This document shows positions 17,238 to 26,091 of a stretch of 64,000 nucleotides of DNA, piece after piece. Each line of letters begins with the position of its first letter. Position 1 is the first letter of the stretch. Origin of the DNA: an uncultured Oscillospiraceae bacterium (GTDB lineage Bacteria > Bacillota > Clostridia > Oscillospirales > Oscillospiraceae); assembly GCA_934589525.1 (NCBI GenBank), contig CAKTOB010000015.1, positions 1-64,000 on the forward strand, in the 5' to 3' direction. Made by a program: the position numbers and the translations under genes. Under the pieces are notes generated by a model. That model was not told the DNA's origin and did not search any database. It was given only the letters and a program-made list of their open reading frames with translations.

Positions 17238-19996
17238 GACCTTTGAAATTGACGATTTCCGGCTTTGGCCCCTATGCGGGCACCCAGGAATTGGATTTTT
17301 CCCAGCTGGGAACCGGTGGCCTGTACCTGATCACCGGGGACACCGGCGCGGGAAAGACCACCATTTTCGATGCCATCACCTACGCCCTCTTTGGAGAGGC
17401 CAGCGGCGACAGCCGGAAAAGCTCCATGCTGCGCTCCAAGTATGCGGCTCCGGATGCCCTGACCGAGGTGGAGCTGACCTTTGACTATGGGGGAAAATGC
17501 TATACCGTGACCCGCAATCCGGCCTACACCCGGGAAAAAAAGCGGGGAGCCGGAAGCACGTCCCAGATAGCCGCGGCGACGCTTCTCTATCCCGACGGAC
17601 ATCCGGTCACCGGCGTGAACAGCGTCAATAAAGCCATCCAGGAGATCATCGGCCTGAACCGGGAGCAGTTTTCTCAGATCTCCATGATCTCCCAGGGGGA
17701 GTTCCGGCGGCTGCTGCAAGCGGGAACCGTGGAGCGGCAGAAGATCTTCCGGGATATTTTCAAAACGGAATTTTACGCCCTCCTGCAGGACCGGCTGAAG
17801 GACCATGTTCTGGCCCTGGGCCGGGAGAAAGACGAGGCCGCCCGCAGCATCCGGCAGTATGTGGAGGGGATCAGCTGCAACGAGGATTCCGTGCAATTTC
17901 CTGAAGTCCAAAAAGCAAAGGACCGTCAGCTGCCCATGGGGGAGTTCCGGCAGGTGCTGGAGGCCGTCCTGGAAGAGGATACCGCCGCGGCAAAGAAGCT
18001 GGGAAGGGACTTGTCCGACGCGGAAAACGACTTGGACCGGGTCAAAAAGCACCTGACCGAAGCCAAGACCCGGCAGGAAACGGAAAACCGTCTGGCGGAG
18101 CAGCTGAAAAAGGAACCGGAGCTGTCCGCCCGGCTGAAGGAAGCCGCAGCCACCCGGAATGCCGCCAAGGACACGGAGCCCCGGCAGCAGGAGCTGATGG
18201 AGCTTCTGGCCGACGGGAAGCGGCAATTGCCGGAATACGACAACCTGGGGCAGCTGGAAGGGGAACTCAAAAAGGCCCAAAAAGGCCTTGCCGAAGCCAC
18301 GGATGCCCAAAAGGCTGCCCGGCAGGATCAGGAGACGCTGGCAAAAGAAATTGAGGAACTGAAAGCCGAGCAAAAGAATCTCTCCGGCGCGGAGGCCCGG
18401 AAGGCGCAGCTCTCCGCGAAAAAGCAGCAGGCCGGGGAAGACGAAAAGAAATACACAAAGCTGCTTTCCGATATGAAGGACCTGGAGGCGGCGCGGAAGG
18501 AGCTTTACAAACTGCAAGCCGCTTTTAAGACGGCCTTGGACACCGCCAGCCGCCTTTTGCAGGTTTACAGCGACCGGAACACCGCATTCCTCCGGGAGCA
18601 GGCCGGGATCATGGCCAGCACCTTGGAGGAAGGGGCCCCCTGCCCTGTCTGCGGCGCCCTGCATCACCCCAGCCTGGCCCTGCTGTCCGAGAATGCCCCC
18701 ACGGAGGAGGCCGTCAAGGCGGCGAAAGCGGAATACGAAAAAGCGGATCGGAAGGCCAACACCGCCAGCGGAAAGGCAAGCACACAAAACGGCATCGTTT
18801 CCGCCATGGAAAAAAGTGTGGGCTGTGATATTGCCGCCCTGCTTCCCGGTGTTTCCCCGGAGGATGCCCCTGCCGCCGCCGGAGAAAAAGCAGACGCGCT
18901 TCGGAAAGAAACGGGGGCGCTTTCCAAAGAGCTGGAAAGCATTGAGAAAAGCATCCGCCGGAAAGAAGAGTTTGATCAGCTGATCCCCGGCATGGAAGAA
19001 GATTTGCAGAAAGCCGAAAAAGCATACACCGATGCCGGCACCCAAATCGAGCTTCGAAACAGTCAAATTGCCGGGCTGGAGAAGCAGCTGGACCAATTGC
19101 GCCAAAAACTGCCCTTCCCGGACAAGAAGACCGCAATGGCCCGGCAGAAGGACAGCCAGCGGGAGCTGGATGGGCTGCGAGAGAAACAGAAGGGGGCAAA
19201 TGAAGCATTCGGCCGGTGCGACAAGGCCCTGTCCAACGCCCAAGCCGCCATTGCCCAGCTGAAGGAGCAGCTGCTTGCCCAACCCCAATGGGACACGGAG
19301 GCGCTGATGAAGCAAATGGATGCCCTGACACAGCGGCGGAAGGACCTTCGCCAAGGGCTGGATGCCGTGAATTACCGCATTACCGACAACCAAAAGGCGG
19401 AGGGAAATATCACCGCCAAGGCTTCCAAACTGGAAGATTTGGAGCAGCGCTACGCCTGGATGAAGGCGCTTTACGATACCGCCAGCGGAAGCGTCAGCGG
19501 GAAGCCGAAAATCGAGCTGGAAACCTATATTCAAAGCGCTTTCTTTGACAAGATCCTGATGCGGGCAAACATCCGCCTGCAAAAAATGTCCGGCGGACAG
19601 TACGACCTGAAACGCCGGGCCGTGCCGGATAATCTGAAGCAGCAGTCCGGCCTGGAGTTGGACATCATCGACCATGTCAATGCCTCGGAGCGCAGCGTCA
19701 ACACCCTCTCCGGCGGCGAATCCTTCCTGGCCTCCCTGGCCCTGGCTCTGGGCCTTTCGGACGAGGTGCAGATGTCCACCGGCATCCGCCTGGACACCCT
19801 CTTCGTAGACGAAGGCTTCGGCTCCCTGGACCCGGAGGCCCTGAACAAAGCCTACAACACCCTGGCAAGCCTCACCGAAGGCAACCGCCTGGTGGGCATC
19901 ATCTCCCATGTGGCGGAGCTGAAAGAGCGCATCGACCGCCAGATCGTCGTCACCAAAACCAGAGACGGCGGAAGCACGGCACGGATCGTTACTTAA
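17234..19996 (+). CDS. sbcC: exonuclease SbcC (Rad50-type ATPase subunit)
   Basis: A 920-residue SMC-like ATPase, somewhat shorter than the E. coli protein of about 1050. The N-terminal Walker A is GDTGAGKTT (35-43); long coiled coils run from about 190 to 430 and 500 to 740; the zinc hook CPVC lies at 470-473; the C-terminal lobe has the signature TLSGGESF and Walker B LFVDEGFGSLD. It drives the SbcD nuclease. The gene is translationally coupled to sbcD and ends before a terminator at 20002-20050. Confidence 0.95.
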   Translation: MRPLKLTISGFGPYAGTQELDFSQLGTGGLYLITGDTGAGKTTIFDAITYALFGEASGDSRKSSMLRSKYAAPDALTEVELTFDYGGKCYTVTRNPAYTREKKRGAGSTSQIAAATLLYPDGHPVTGVNSVNKAIQEIIGLNREQFSQISMISQGEFRRLLQAGTVERQKIFRDIFKTEFYALLQDRLKDHVLALGREKDEAARSIRQYVEGISCNEDSVQFPEVQKAKDRQLPMGEFRQVLEAVLEEDTAAAKKLGRDLSDAENDLDRVKKHLTEAKTRQETENRLAEQLKKEPELSARLKEAAATRNAAKDTEPRQQELMELLADGKRQLPEYDNLGQLEGELKKAQKGLAEATDAQKAARQDQETLAKEIEELKAEQKNLSGAEARKAQLSAKKQQAGEDEKKYTKLLSDMKDLEAARKELYKLQAAFKTALDTASRLLQVYSDRNTAFLREQAGIMASTLEEGAPCPVCGALHHPSLALLSENAPTEEAVKAAKAEYEKADRKANTASGKASTQNGIVSAMEKSVGCDIAALLPGVSPEDAPAAAGEKADALRKETGALSKELESIEKSIRRKEEFDQLIPGMEEDLQKAEKAYTDAGTQIELRNSQIAGLEKQLDQLRQKLPFPDKKTAMARQKDSQRELDGLREKQKGANEAFGRCDKALSNAQAAIAQLKEQLLAQPQWDTEALMKQMDALTQRRKDLRQGLDAVNYRITDNQKAEGNITAKASKLEDLEQRYAWMKALYDTASGSVSGKPKIELETYIQSAFFDKILMRANIRLQKMSGGQYDLKRRAVPDNLKQQSGLELDIIDHVNASERSVNTLSGGESFLASLALALGLSDEVQMSTGIRLDTLFVDEGFGSLDPEALNKAYNTLASLTEGNRLVGIISHVAELKERIDRQIVVTKTRDGGSTARIVT

Positions 19997-20001
19997 TGAA
20001 T

Positions 20002-20050
20002 CACCGCCCAGACACCCTGCCAAAGGGGCTGCGTCTGGGCGGTGTCTTTA
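20002..20050. terminator. terminator after sbcC
   Basis: CACCGCCCAGAC (20002-20013) pairs with GTCTGGGCGGTG (20033-20044), with a small inner hairpin in the loop and TCTTTAT after it. It lies between convergent genes. Confidence 0.7.
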
Positions 20051-20066
20051 TAAGCAACGTCTGTTA

Positions 20067-20411
20067 TCAAGCGCCGCCGAGAACCTTTATAAACAAATCC
20101 AGTTCATCTTGCAATTCCTGGCTGAAATCCTCCAAATCACTTCTTGTGATCGCCCCACATCGCAGCAGCGCCACAATATTCTCCCGCATCCGGCTTCGGC
20201 GCATATCCGCCATCACGCCGGGGCACTGTTTTTCCTGGGCAATGCTCTTTTCCAAGGTCCAGAATTTTTCGGAAGGAGCCTTGTCAGAATCCAGGATGTT
20301 CCTGTATTCTTCCGTCAGCTTTTGCATATAGGCTTCCTGCCATACCGGGACTTTTTTGCGAAACTTCTTCCAATCGGATTCCAGGCAGTCTTTTTGTTGA
20401 TATTTGTCCAT
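20067..20411 (-). CDS. small helical protein of unknown function
   Basis: A 114-residue, charged, probably all-helical cytoplasmic protein (KKFRKKVPVWQEAYMQKL, later a MRRSRMRENIVALLRCGAI segment and an acidic SDLEDFSQELQDELDLF). Similar short proteins occur in Clostridia, some with misleading transporter names; no membrane helix is seen here. It is the last gene of a four-gene minus-strand group and lies 41 bases after the glycine-rich protein. No function can be given. Confidence 0.65.
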   Translation of the reverse strand: MDKYQQKDCLESDWKKFRKKVPVWQEAYMQKLTEEYRNILDSDKAPSEKFWTLEKSIAQEKQCPGVMADMRRSRMRENIVALLRCGAITRSDLEDFSQELQDELDLFIKVLGGA

Positions 20412-20452
20412 TTTATTTGCCTCTCCGGTTGCATCGAAGCAACCGCCTTCTA

Positions 20453-21451
20453 TTACTTGTATAAGAGTTTTCCGACTTTCTCCGCAATTTCTCCGGACTT
20501 TTCCGTCAGTGCTCCTTCATCCGTCAGGATCGGCACATCCAGAACGGCTTTTACGGAGCCTGCATTGCTGGCCACGGCCATAATGACCTTTTTGGATTCT
20601 GCGGAATAGGTTCGGTAGTCCGTTCCTTCTTTGGCGATAATGTCCTCCATCTGCCAGACCAGAGGCAGCAGATATGTATCCAGATGGGCCAAGAGGCTAT
20701 AAAACAGGTAAGCACGTCTGCGGATGGCGGAACACTGGTCCGAGGCGGCGTTCAGGGCCTCCATGATTTCCTCTGCCTGGGCTTTGTTGATCAGGGCCTG
20801 GTCCAGTTTTTCCTGGGATTTTGCGCCGGTGATCAGGCCCATGACCAATAGTGCGGGCCCGGCGACCAGGCCGCCCAGGACCATCATGCCCCCTGCCATT
20901 CCCAGGCCTCCGGCGGCCAAGGAACCGCCGCCAAAGAAGGCCAGGGTCGCATTGGTTGCGGCAGCACCGCTCAGGGAGGCTATGGCGGTTCCCGTGGAGG
21001 CCGCCGCAAAGGTCTGGGCCGCACCGTAAGCGCCGATGGCCGTAAGGGCCCCTCCGGCGGCACCGGCAGTTACACCACCGGCAACCTGGATGGCAAAATT
21101 CCCCAGTTCCTTCAGTTCTTCAAAGTCCTTCTGGTCAATGTGCAGCTTTTCCAGCTCCTCCAAGCCCACGGAAGACGTAAAATCAATGTTCTTGATTTTT
21201 TCTAAGGCCGATACAAAGGAAGTGACCGTACCGGCAAGAATTTGCAGCTTCTCTTCTCCCAGTTTTTCAAGGGACTGGGCGACCTCCGCCCGCTGTAACT
21301 CCAGCCGCGTTCTGGCGTTGTCCACGCCCTCGTTGGCGGCAGTATTGATTTTGTTGGCATTGGTGTTATCCACGACGGCCTTCACGGTTTTCCCTGCTCC
21401 GGCAAGGCCTGTGGCGGCAGCGATTCCAATAAACAGTAATGGTAACGGCAT
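20453..21451 (-). CDS. protein with a long Gly/Ala-rich hydrophobic core between helical arms
   Basis: A 332-residue protein not assigned to a family. It begins with a hydrophobic segment (PLPLLFIGIAAATGLAGAG), then a helical arm with coiled-coil character (about 40-120). A core of about 90 residues (about 125-215) follows, very rich in Gly and Ala with hydrophobic residues, then a second helical arm and a charged end. Hydrophobic glycine-rich segments between helices occur in helical pore-forming proteins and glycine-zipper membrane proteins; this is an analogy only. The ATG at 21451 has AGGAGG 7 bases upstream, better than the TTG at 21469. It lies 14 bases after the TerB-like gene. Confidence 0.75.
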   Translation of the reverse strand: MPLPLLFIGIAAATGLAGAGKTVKAVVDNTNANKINTAANEGVDNARTRLELQRAEVAQSLEKLGEEKLQILAGTVTSFVSALEKIKNIDFTSSVGLEELEKLHIDQKDFEELKELGNFAIQVAGGVTAGAAGGALTAIGAYGAAQTFAAASTGTAIASLSGAAATNATLAFFGGGSLAAGGLGMAGGMMVLGGLVAGPALLVMGLITGAKSQEKLDQALINKAQAEEIMEALNAASDQCSAIRRRAYLFYSLLAHLDTYLLPLVWQMEDIIAKEGTDYRTYSAESKKVIMAVASNAGSVKAVLDVPILTDEGALTEKSGEIAEKVGKLLYK

Positions 21452-21465
21452 GGTTCTCCCTCCTA

Positions 21466-22233
21466 TCAATCGCCCATCAGATTATGAACACCCTGCAAAA
21501 TGGTGTCCTTTCGGTCCGCCAGTTCCTTTAATACAGGTTCCACGGTGCCGAAGGGTCTGTTCGTTGCTTTGAGCCAATCCATTTCATTTTCAATGGCTGT
21601 CACCGCCCGGAGCGAATGCTCCATTTCCGGAATGATGCTCTTATCGATTTCCAGGTGTCTGGCAATGTAGCGGATCAGCTTTGCTTCCTCTTCCTGATAG
21701 GTGCTGTCACTTTCGGCAACCACAAGCAGGTCCCACAGCAGCAGCTTTACGGGAACAGTCGCCCCCGGAGCATTCAGCGCACTCTGGATCACATCCCGAA
21801 CAGCATCATGGAGTTCTTCTTGGTAATCCTCCCCATCCAGCTTTTGCACAAGGGCCGTACACGCTTCCACCGTCTGACCCTGATGCTCCGAGAAACCATC
21901 CTCCAGTTTCTCACCGATTTCCCGGAGCTGGGAAATCTCTTGCTCCGAAATTTCCCCATCGGCGGCCATGACCATGCACATCAGCTCGATGGCACCCTCC
22001 GAGGTGATCTTGCCGTGGACCTCTTCCCTTTTCTTTACAGCCTCCGAAACGGCCTGCACCGTTGCGTCGGTTTTCTGCTTCAGATATTCCGCCGCGTCTT
22101 TTCCCTTTGCGGCCACATCACTGGCGGCTGCCTTGAAATCAAATCCTTTGACTGCCTCCTGGGCTTTCTGCGCACCGGTTTTCAGCTTGCCCGCGGAATC
22201 ATTGACCATCTTTTTAAAGTCAAACTTTCCCAT
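21466..22233 (-). CDS. TerB-like domain protein
   Basis: A 255-residue protein. Residues 1-75 are a Lys/Ala-rich amphipathic helix region (KAQEAVKGFDFKAAASDVAA, then AAEYLKQKTDATVQAVSEAV). Residues about 78-190 look like a TerB-type helical domain (IELMCMVMAADGEISEQEIS, with an acidic ADGEIS motif as in metal-binding TerB proteins). TerB proteins are linked to tellurite resistance and to stress or anti-phage membrane complexes; the present role is not known. AGGAGG is found before the ATG. It lies 11 bases after the upstream gene, so they are co-transcribed. Confidence 0.75.
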   Translation of the reverse strand: MGKFDFKKMVNDSAGKLKTGAQKAQEAVKGFDFKAAASDVAAKGKDAAEYLKQKTDATVQAVSEAVKKREEVHGKITSEGAIELMCMVMAADGEISEQEISQLREIGEKLEDGFSEHQGQTVEACTALVQKLDGEDYQEELHDAVRDVIQSALNAPGATVPVKLLLWDLLVVAESDSTYQEEEAKLIRYIARHLEIDKSIIPEMEHSLRAVTAIENEMDWLKATNRPFGTVEPVLKELADRKDTILQGVHNLMGD

Positions 22234-22244
22234 AGCACACCCTC

Positions 22245-23120
22245 CTATAGTACAAAAGCCGTGTCCGCATCCATCAAAGCGTCAAATTCATTCTGGTCAC
22301 GGAACTGGACTTTATAGTTTAATATCTCTTGAATCGCCACATTTCCACGGATAAAGCCGTTTACATCCCCTTCCAGAATGGCCCGGTCCATGGCAGCGAG
22401 GCCTTCATTAAAGGTCTCCGCATGGATATACAGGAAATCGGATACCGAGGCGTTCATGCTCTCCCGGTATTCCCGCATCTGCGCAATGCTTCTGGCGCAT
22501 TCCTCTTCAATTCGCAGCCGGTCTTCCCGCATGATGGACGCATCCTGCAAGGCCTCTTTCAACTGTTTATAAGCAGCCGCGGAGGCACAAAAGGAGACCA
22601 TCAAAACACCGGTACCCAGTGCTTCCCCGCCGAAGACGGCCTGAACTTTTTCCTTTACATCATCAGGCGTGAGCCCTGCCGCCTGAAGGAAATCGTCTTT
22701 CACCTCCAGCACACCGGTCTGACCCAGGCAAATGATAAAATCTTCCTCTTTCAGGTTTCCATGGCAGTAATCCGCTACCGCTTTTTCCACATTCTTTGCG
22801 GCATCTACGATTTTTTGAGCAAACTCCTCTGTACCCAGCTTGGGGATGTCCCGATACTTGAGATTCTGAAGGCCCTTCTTGATGGTAAATACCGCGAAGG
22901 CATTCAGATAAACCTCCATGGGCTCCTGATACTTCTGGGCCAACTGCTTCGCCGCCTTGAGTGCCGCTTCCTGCCGATTTTCTTTTGCATTCCAAACGGA
23001 CATAACGGTGGAAATCAGTTCGTTTACTTCCAGCTTTGGCAGTTTGGCCTTAGCCTTTTCCATAGCCGCAGCGTTTCCCTGTTTGGCTGCGCTGAAAACA
23101 GCCGCCGTATTTTTATCCAC
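22245..23120 (-). CDS. protein of unknown function, first gene of the TerB-like operon
   Basis: A 291-residue helical protein with no family recognised. Residues about 10-100 could be helical repeats (AKAKLPKLEVNELISTVMSV, then QEAALKAAKQLAQKYQ). The start is placed at the GTG at 23120, because AGGAGG lies 8 bases upstream, and because the predicted transcription start (near 23165) falls downstream of the ATG at 23171 used by the longest frame. It begins an operon of four genes ending at 20067. Nothing in the neighbourhood explains its role. Confidence 0.7.
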   Translation of the reverse strand: MDKNTAAVFSAAKQGNAAAMEKAKAKLPKLEVNELISTVMSVWNAKENRQEAALKAAKQLAQKYQEPMEVYLNAFAVFTIKKGLQNLKYRDIPKLGTEEFAQKIVDAAKNVEKAVADYCHGNLKEEDFIICLGQTGVLEVKDDFLQAAGLTPDDVKEKVQAVFGGEALGTGVLMVSFCASAAAYKQLKEALQDASIMREDRLRIEEECARSIAQMREYRESMNASVSDFLYIHAETFNEGLAAMDRAILEGDVNGFIRGNVAIQEILNYKVQFRDQNEFDALMDADTAFVL

Positions 23121-23171
23121 AGATCGTTCCTCCTCCGATTCGGCGCGAGCGCCGGTTCTTTTCATATCCAT

Positions 23172-23200
23172 AGTATAATCTGTTTTTCTTGCGAATGCAA
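23172..23200 (-). promoter_or_regulatory. promoter of the TerB-like operon
   Basis: On the minus strand TTGCAT (23200-23195), 17 bases, TATACT (23177-23172). It supports the downstream GTG start of the first gene. Confidence 0.7.
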
Positions 23201-23275
23201 TAGCGCCGAATGGGGGGACCCTCTGCGGCAGCGCCTGGGGGAGAAAAAGTCCCTAAAACTAGATCATGAGGATAG

Positions 23276-23322
23276 AAAAAAAGGGCCCAATGCGCCGGAA
23301 ACGGCAGGCATTGGGCCCTTTT
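23276..23322 (-). terminator. terminator of the glutamate mutase operon
   Basis: AAAAGGGCCCAATGC (23279-23293) pairs with GCATTGGGCCCTTTT (23308-23322), with a small GCCG/CGGC hairpin in the loop. On the minus strand it is followed by a U-rich tract, 10 bases after the end of the methylaspartate ammonia-lyase gene. Confidence 0.85.
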
Positions 23323-23331
23323 GGGCGTGAT

Positions 23332-24588
23332 TTACTTCAGGTTCTTCTTGGCGTTGCGGATGGCCAGGATGCGGTTCATTTCGTTGTAGACGATCATGTA
23401 GCCCTCGTCCACGCCCATGCCGGGCTTGGCCAGGATCTGTGCGGGCTGGGTGGCCATGGCGCAGTGGACGCAGACCTGGGCGCTGCGGTCGGTTTCGTTG
23501 CAGGTGCCGCCCTGGTAAGCGCCGACGCCCCGCTCCTTGCAGTAGAGGACGGCCTCGATGGTGTTGTTGATGCCGCCCAGGTCCGGGGTCTTGATCTGGA
23601 CCATGTGACCGGCCTTGTGGTCGGCAAACAGCTTGATGTCCTCCAAAGTGTTGCACCACTCGTCGGCCACCAGCTCCACGTCGCAGCCCCGCTTGTCCAG
23701 CTCGGCGGTCAGGCCGGCCAGAGCGGTCATCTGGGTCTCCCGGTCGCAGTCGCAGTCCATGGGGCCTTCGATGCGCAGGTGGAAGGGCTTGGCGATCTTG
23801 CCCAGCTCCTCAATGTAGTCGGCCATGGCCTGGTAGTTGTTGTTGCCGAAGGCGGCGCCGATGGTGCCGTAGACATCGATGTGGAACACGGGCAGGTAGT
23901 TCTCGTTATGACGCATGGCCAAAATCCGGTCCCGCAGCCATGCCACATACTCGGCCAGCTTCTCGCCCTTGCGGCCCAGCTTCTCGTCAATGTTGTTGAT
24001 CAGGGCGTGGGGCAGGACTTGGGCACCCTTGATGATCATCTTGTCGGCGTTCATGTAGCGGTCGTCGCCGGACTGGGTGAAGATGTCAATGGCCTTGTCG
24101 GAGACGGTGCAGCCGTACTCATCGGCAACCACCTCGCACATCATGCGGCCGGTGGCCTTGGCCACGGCATCCAGCAGCGCCTGGGAAACGCCGTAACGGA
24201 TGGCGGTGTGCAGGCGCTTGCCCTCGACGGTGATGGCTTCCATCATGGCGCACAGGCCCCGGAAGTCATTGGCTTCCTTGCCCACCAGCTGGGGCTTGAT
24301 GTACTGCTCGATGACGGGGATGAAGTCCTCAGCCAGGAACAGGGGGTCCCGTCCGCCGGCGCCGGAATACTGAACGGCCGCGCAGTCGCCCCAGGCGATC
24401 TGGCCGTCTTCCAGAACAAGCATGACGGAGATGGATTTACCGGCCTGACGGACGGAACGGAAGCCGTCGGTCACAGGTGCGCCGGTGTAGAACATGCCGT
24501 CGTGACCGGCACCCTGCTTGATGGCACGCTGATCGTCAAAGTAGAAGCCGGTACGGCCCGCGGAGCAAACAACATCAATGATTTTCAT
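23332..24588 (-). CDS. mal: methylaspartate ammonia-lyase
   Basis: A 418-residue enolase-superfamily lyase (EC 4.3.1.2). It removes ammonia from (2S,3S)-3-methylaspartate to give mesaconate, the second step of the methylaspartate route of glutamate fermentation. Family features: the start MKIIDVVCSAGRTGFYFDD, the metal-ligand strands FHIDVYGT, LRIEGPMDC and LVADEWCN, and the catalytic Lys in MVQIKTPDLGG. Length equals the family norm (about 413). It is the last gene of the glmS-glmL-glmE-mal operon, 54 bases after glmE, with a terminator behind it. Confidence 0.95.
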   Translation of the reverse strand: MKIIDVVCSAGRTGFYFDDQRAIKQGAGHDGMFYTGAPVTDGFRSVRQAGKSISVMLVLEDGQIAWGDCAAVQYSGAGGRDPLFLAEDFIPVIEQYIKPQLVGKEANDFRGLCAMMEAITVEGKRLHTAIRYGVSQALLDAVAKATGRMMCEVVADEYGCTVSDKAIDIFTQSGDDRYMNADKMIIKGAQVLPHALINNIDEKLGRKGEKLAEYVAWLRDRILAMRHNENYLPVFHIDVYGTIGAAFGNNNYQAMADYIEELGKIAKPFHLRIEGPMDCDCDRETQMTALAGLTAELDKRGCDVELVADEWCNTLEDIKLFADHKAGHMVQIKTPDLGGINNTIEAVLYCKERGVGAYQGGTCNETDRSAQVCVHCAMATQPAQILAKPGMGVDEGYMIVYNEMNRILAIRNAKKNLK

Positions 24589-24642
24589 GAGTGATTATCC
24601 CTTTCTTGTATTTCCCTGTTTTTTTATTGATCTATGGATTTT

Positions 24643-26091
24643 TTATCGGGGACGGCCCACCAGGCGGCCCTTGCCGATGGAGTAAACGTCGTCAATGACC
24701 ATCTGGAAGGAGGCCTTCCGCTTTTCATACCGGGCACGCTCTTCGATCTTGGCGGCGTGGAAGTCCAGAATGTCCTTGGTGAAGGGCAGGTTGCCGGGGT
24801 TCAGGATGCGGATGGCACCGTTGTTGTCACGGCAGGGCAGCATGAGACCGGCATTGGCACGGCAGGGAGCGAAGGGAACGTCCAGGACGCCACACTCCAC
24901 AGCACGGCAAACGCCCAGGGCAATGTCGCCGTTGCCCAGCTCGAAGCACTTGTCCACGATGCAGCGGGTCTCCTGACGGATGATCTCCTTTTCCTCCTCC
25001 ACCTTGTCAGAGGCCAGGGTCTGCTCATAGAACATGTTGACCACCTGCTTGGTGCAGCGCAGGCCCTCGGCGTTGGCTTCCATGGTGGGGATGCCCACGG
25101 CCTCGTGGGGGGTCTTGACAATGACCTTGGTGGCCTTGGACAGGGCTGCGATCAGGCTGCCGGTGGAGATGACACCGAAGGCCTTGGCCTCGTCCGCGGG
25201 GAAGCCGCCCATCCACTGGTGCAGCACCGTTGTGACCACCACGTCGTCGTAGCCGTACTTGTGCAGGTATTCCTCCGTCAGCTCTTCCAGAGTCCGGATG
25301 GCGGCCACGTCCTGACGCAGGTTGCCGCACTGGCCGTAGCCCACGCTGATGTTCTTAACGCCCTGCTCCGCGGCCAGCAGCGCCTCGATGATGGCGACGG
25401 CGTGGGAGATGCAGGGGGGCACCAGGGTGCCGGTCAGGGGGCCGTAGGGCTCCCGGTTGATGGAAACGCCCATTTCTTCATAAAGACCGGTGAGGCGGTC
25501 CACATACTGCCAGTCCCGGATGGTGCGCTCCATGGGGATGTTCTTGCAGTAGGGCAGGTTGTAGGAAATACCGCCGCCTTCGTAGCTGGTGAAGCCGCCG
25601 GCGTAGGCGATTTCGGTCAGCAGCCGGGCATCGGGGGTGCCGTGACGGACCTGGACGGGCACATTGACGCTCTCAATGACCTTCCGGCAGTTGAAGACAC
25701 CGTGGTTGACGGCAGGAAAGCCGTTGAGCATGGCCCGGCCCAGACGGATGGACTCGGAGATGCCGTTTTCGGCCTCCTGGTGCCGGTTCTGGCGGGTGTA
25801 GGAGTCAATGGTGGAGGGCAAAAGGTCTGCCTCGCCTTCCTTTTCCAGGTACTGCAGCAGCTTGATGTGCTCTTCCAGCACGGGCACACCGGCACGGGGC
25901 TGCACCAGGGTGCGATGGTCCCGCTTGGCGTTGATCAGCTTCTGGGAGAAGTTGCGGCTGGCGGGCATATTCTTGTGATAGGCAACGGATTCTTCCAGGT
26001 CCACATCCTTGCCGGTGGGCCACTGGGTCAGAACCTCCTGACGCTGGGCCAGAAATTCGCCTTCGGGAATCTTTTTATTTTCCAGTTTCAT
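24643..26091 (-). CDS. glmE: glutamate mutase epsilon subunit
   Basis: A 482-residue large subunit of adenosylcobalamin-dependent glutamate mutase (EC 5.4.99.1), which with GlmS rearranges L-glutamate to (2S,3S)-3-methylaspartate. The family signature is seen in [29 protein letters not shown], and [10 protein letters not shown]. It is a TIM barrel that binds glutamate and the B12 upper ligand. Length matches the known subunit (483). Its ATG overlaps the end of glmL by 17 bases. B12 must come from elsewhere in the cell; no B12 genes are in the window. Confidence 0.95.
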   Translation of the reverse strand: MKLENKKIPEGEFLAQRQEVLTQWPTGKDVDLEESVAYHKNMPASRNFSQKLINAKRDHRTLVQPRAGVPVLEEHIKLLQYLEKEGEADLLPSTIDSYTRQNRHQEAENGISESIRLGRAMLNGFPAVNHGVFNCRKVIESVNVPVQVRHGTPDARLLTEIAYAGGFTSYEGGGISYNLPYCKNIPMERTIRDWQYVDRLTGLYEEMGVSINREPYGPLTGTLVPPCISHAVAIIEALLAAEQGVKNISVGYGQCGNLRQDVAAIRTLEELTEEYLHKYGYDDVVVTTVLHQWMGGFPADEAKAFGVISTGSLIAALSKATKVIVKTPHEAVGIPTMEANAEGLRCTKQVVNMFYEQTLASDKVEEEKEIIRQETRCIVDKCFELGNGDIALGVCRAVECGVLDVPFAPCRANAGLMLPCRDNNGAIRILNPGNLPFTKDILDFHAAKIEERARYEKRKASFQMVIDDVYSIGKGRLVGRPR

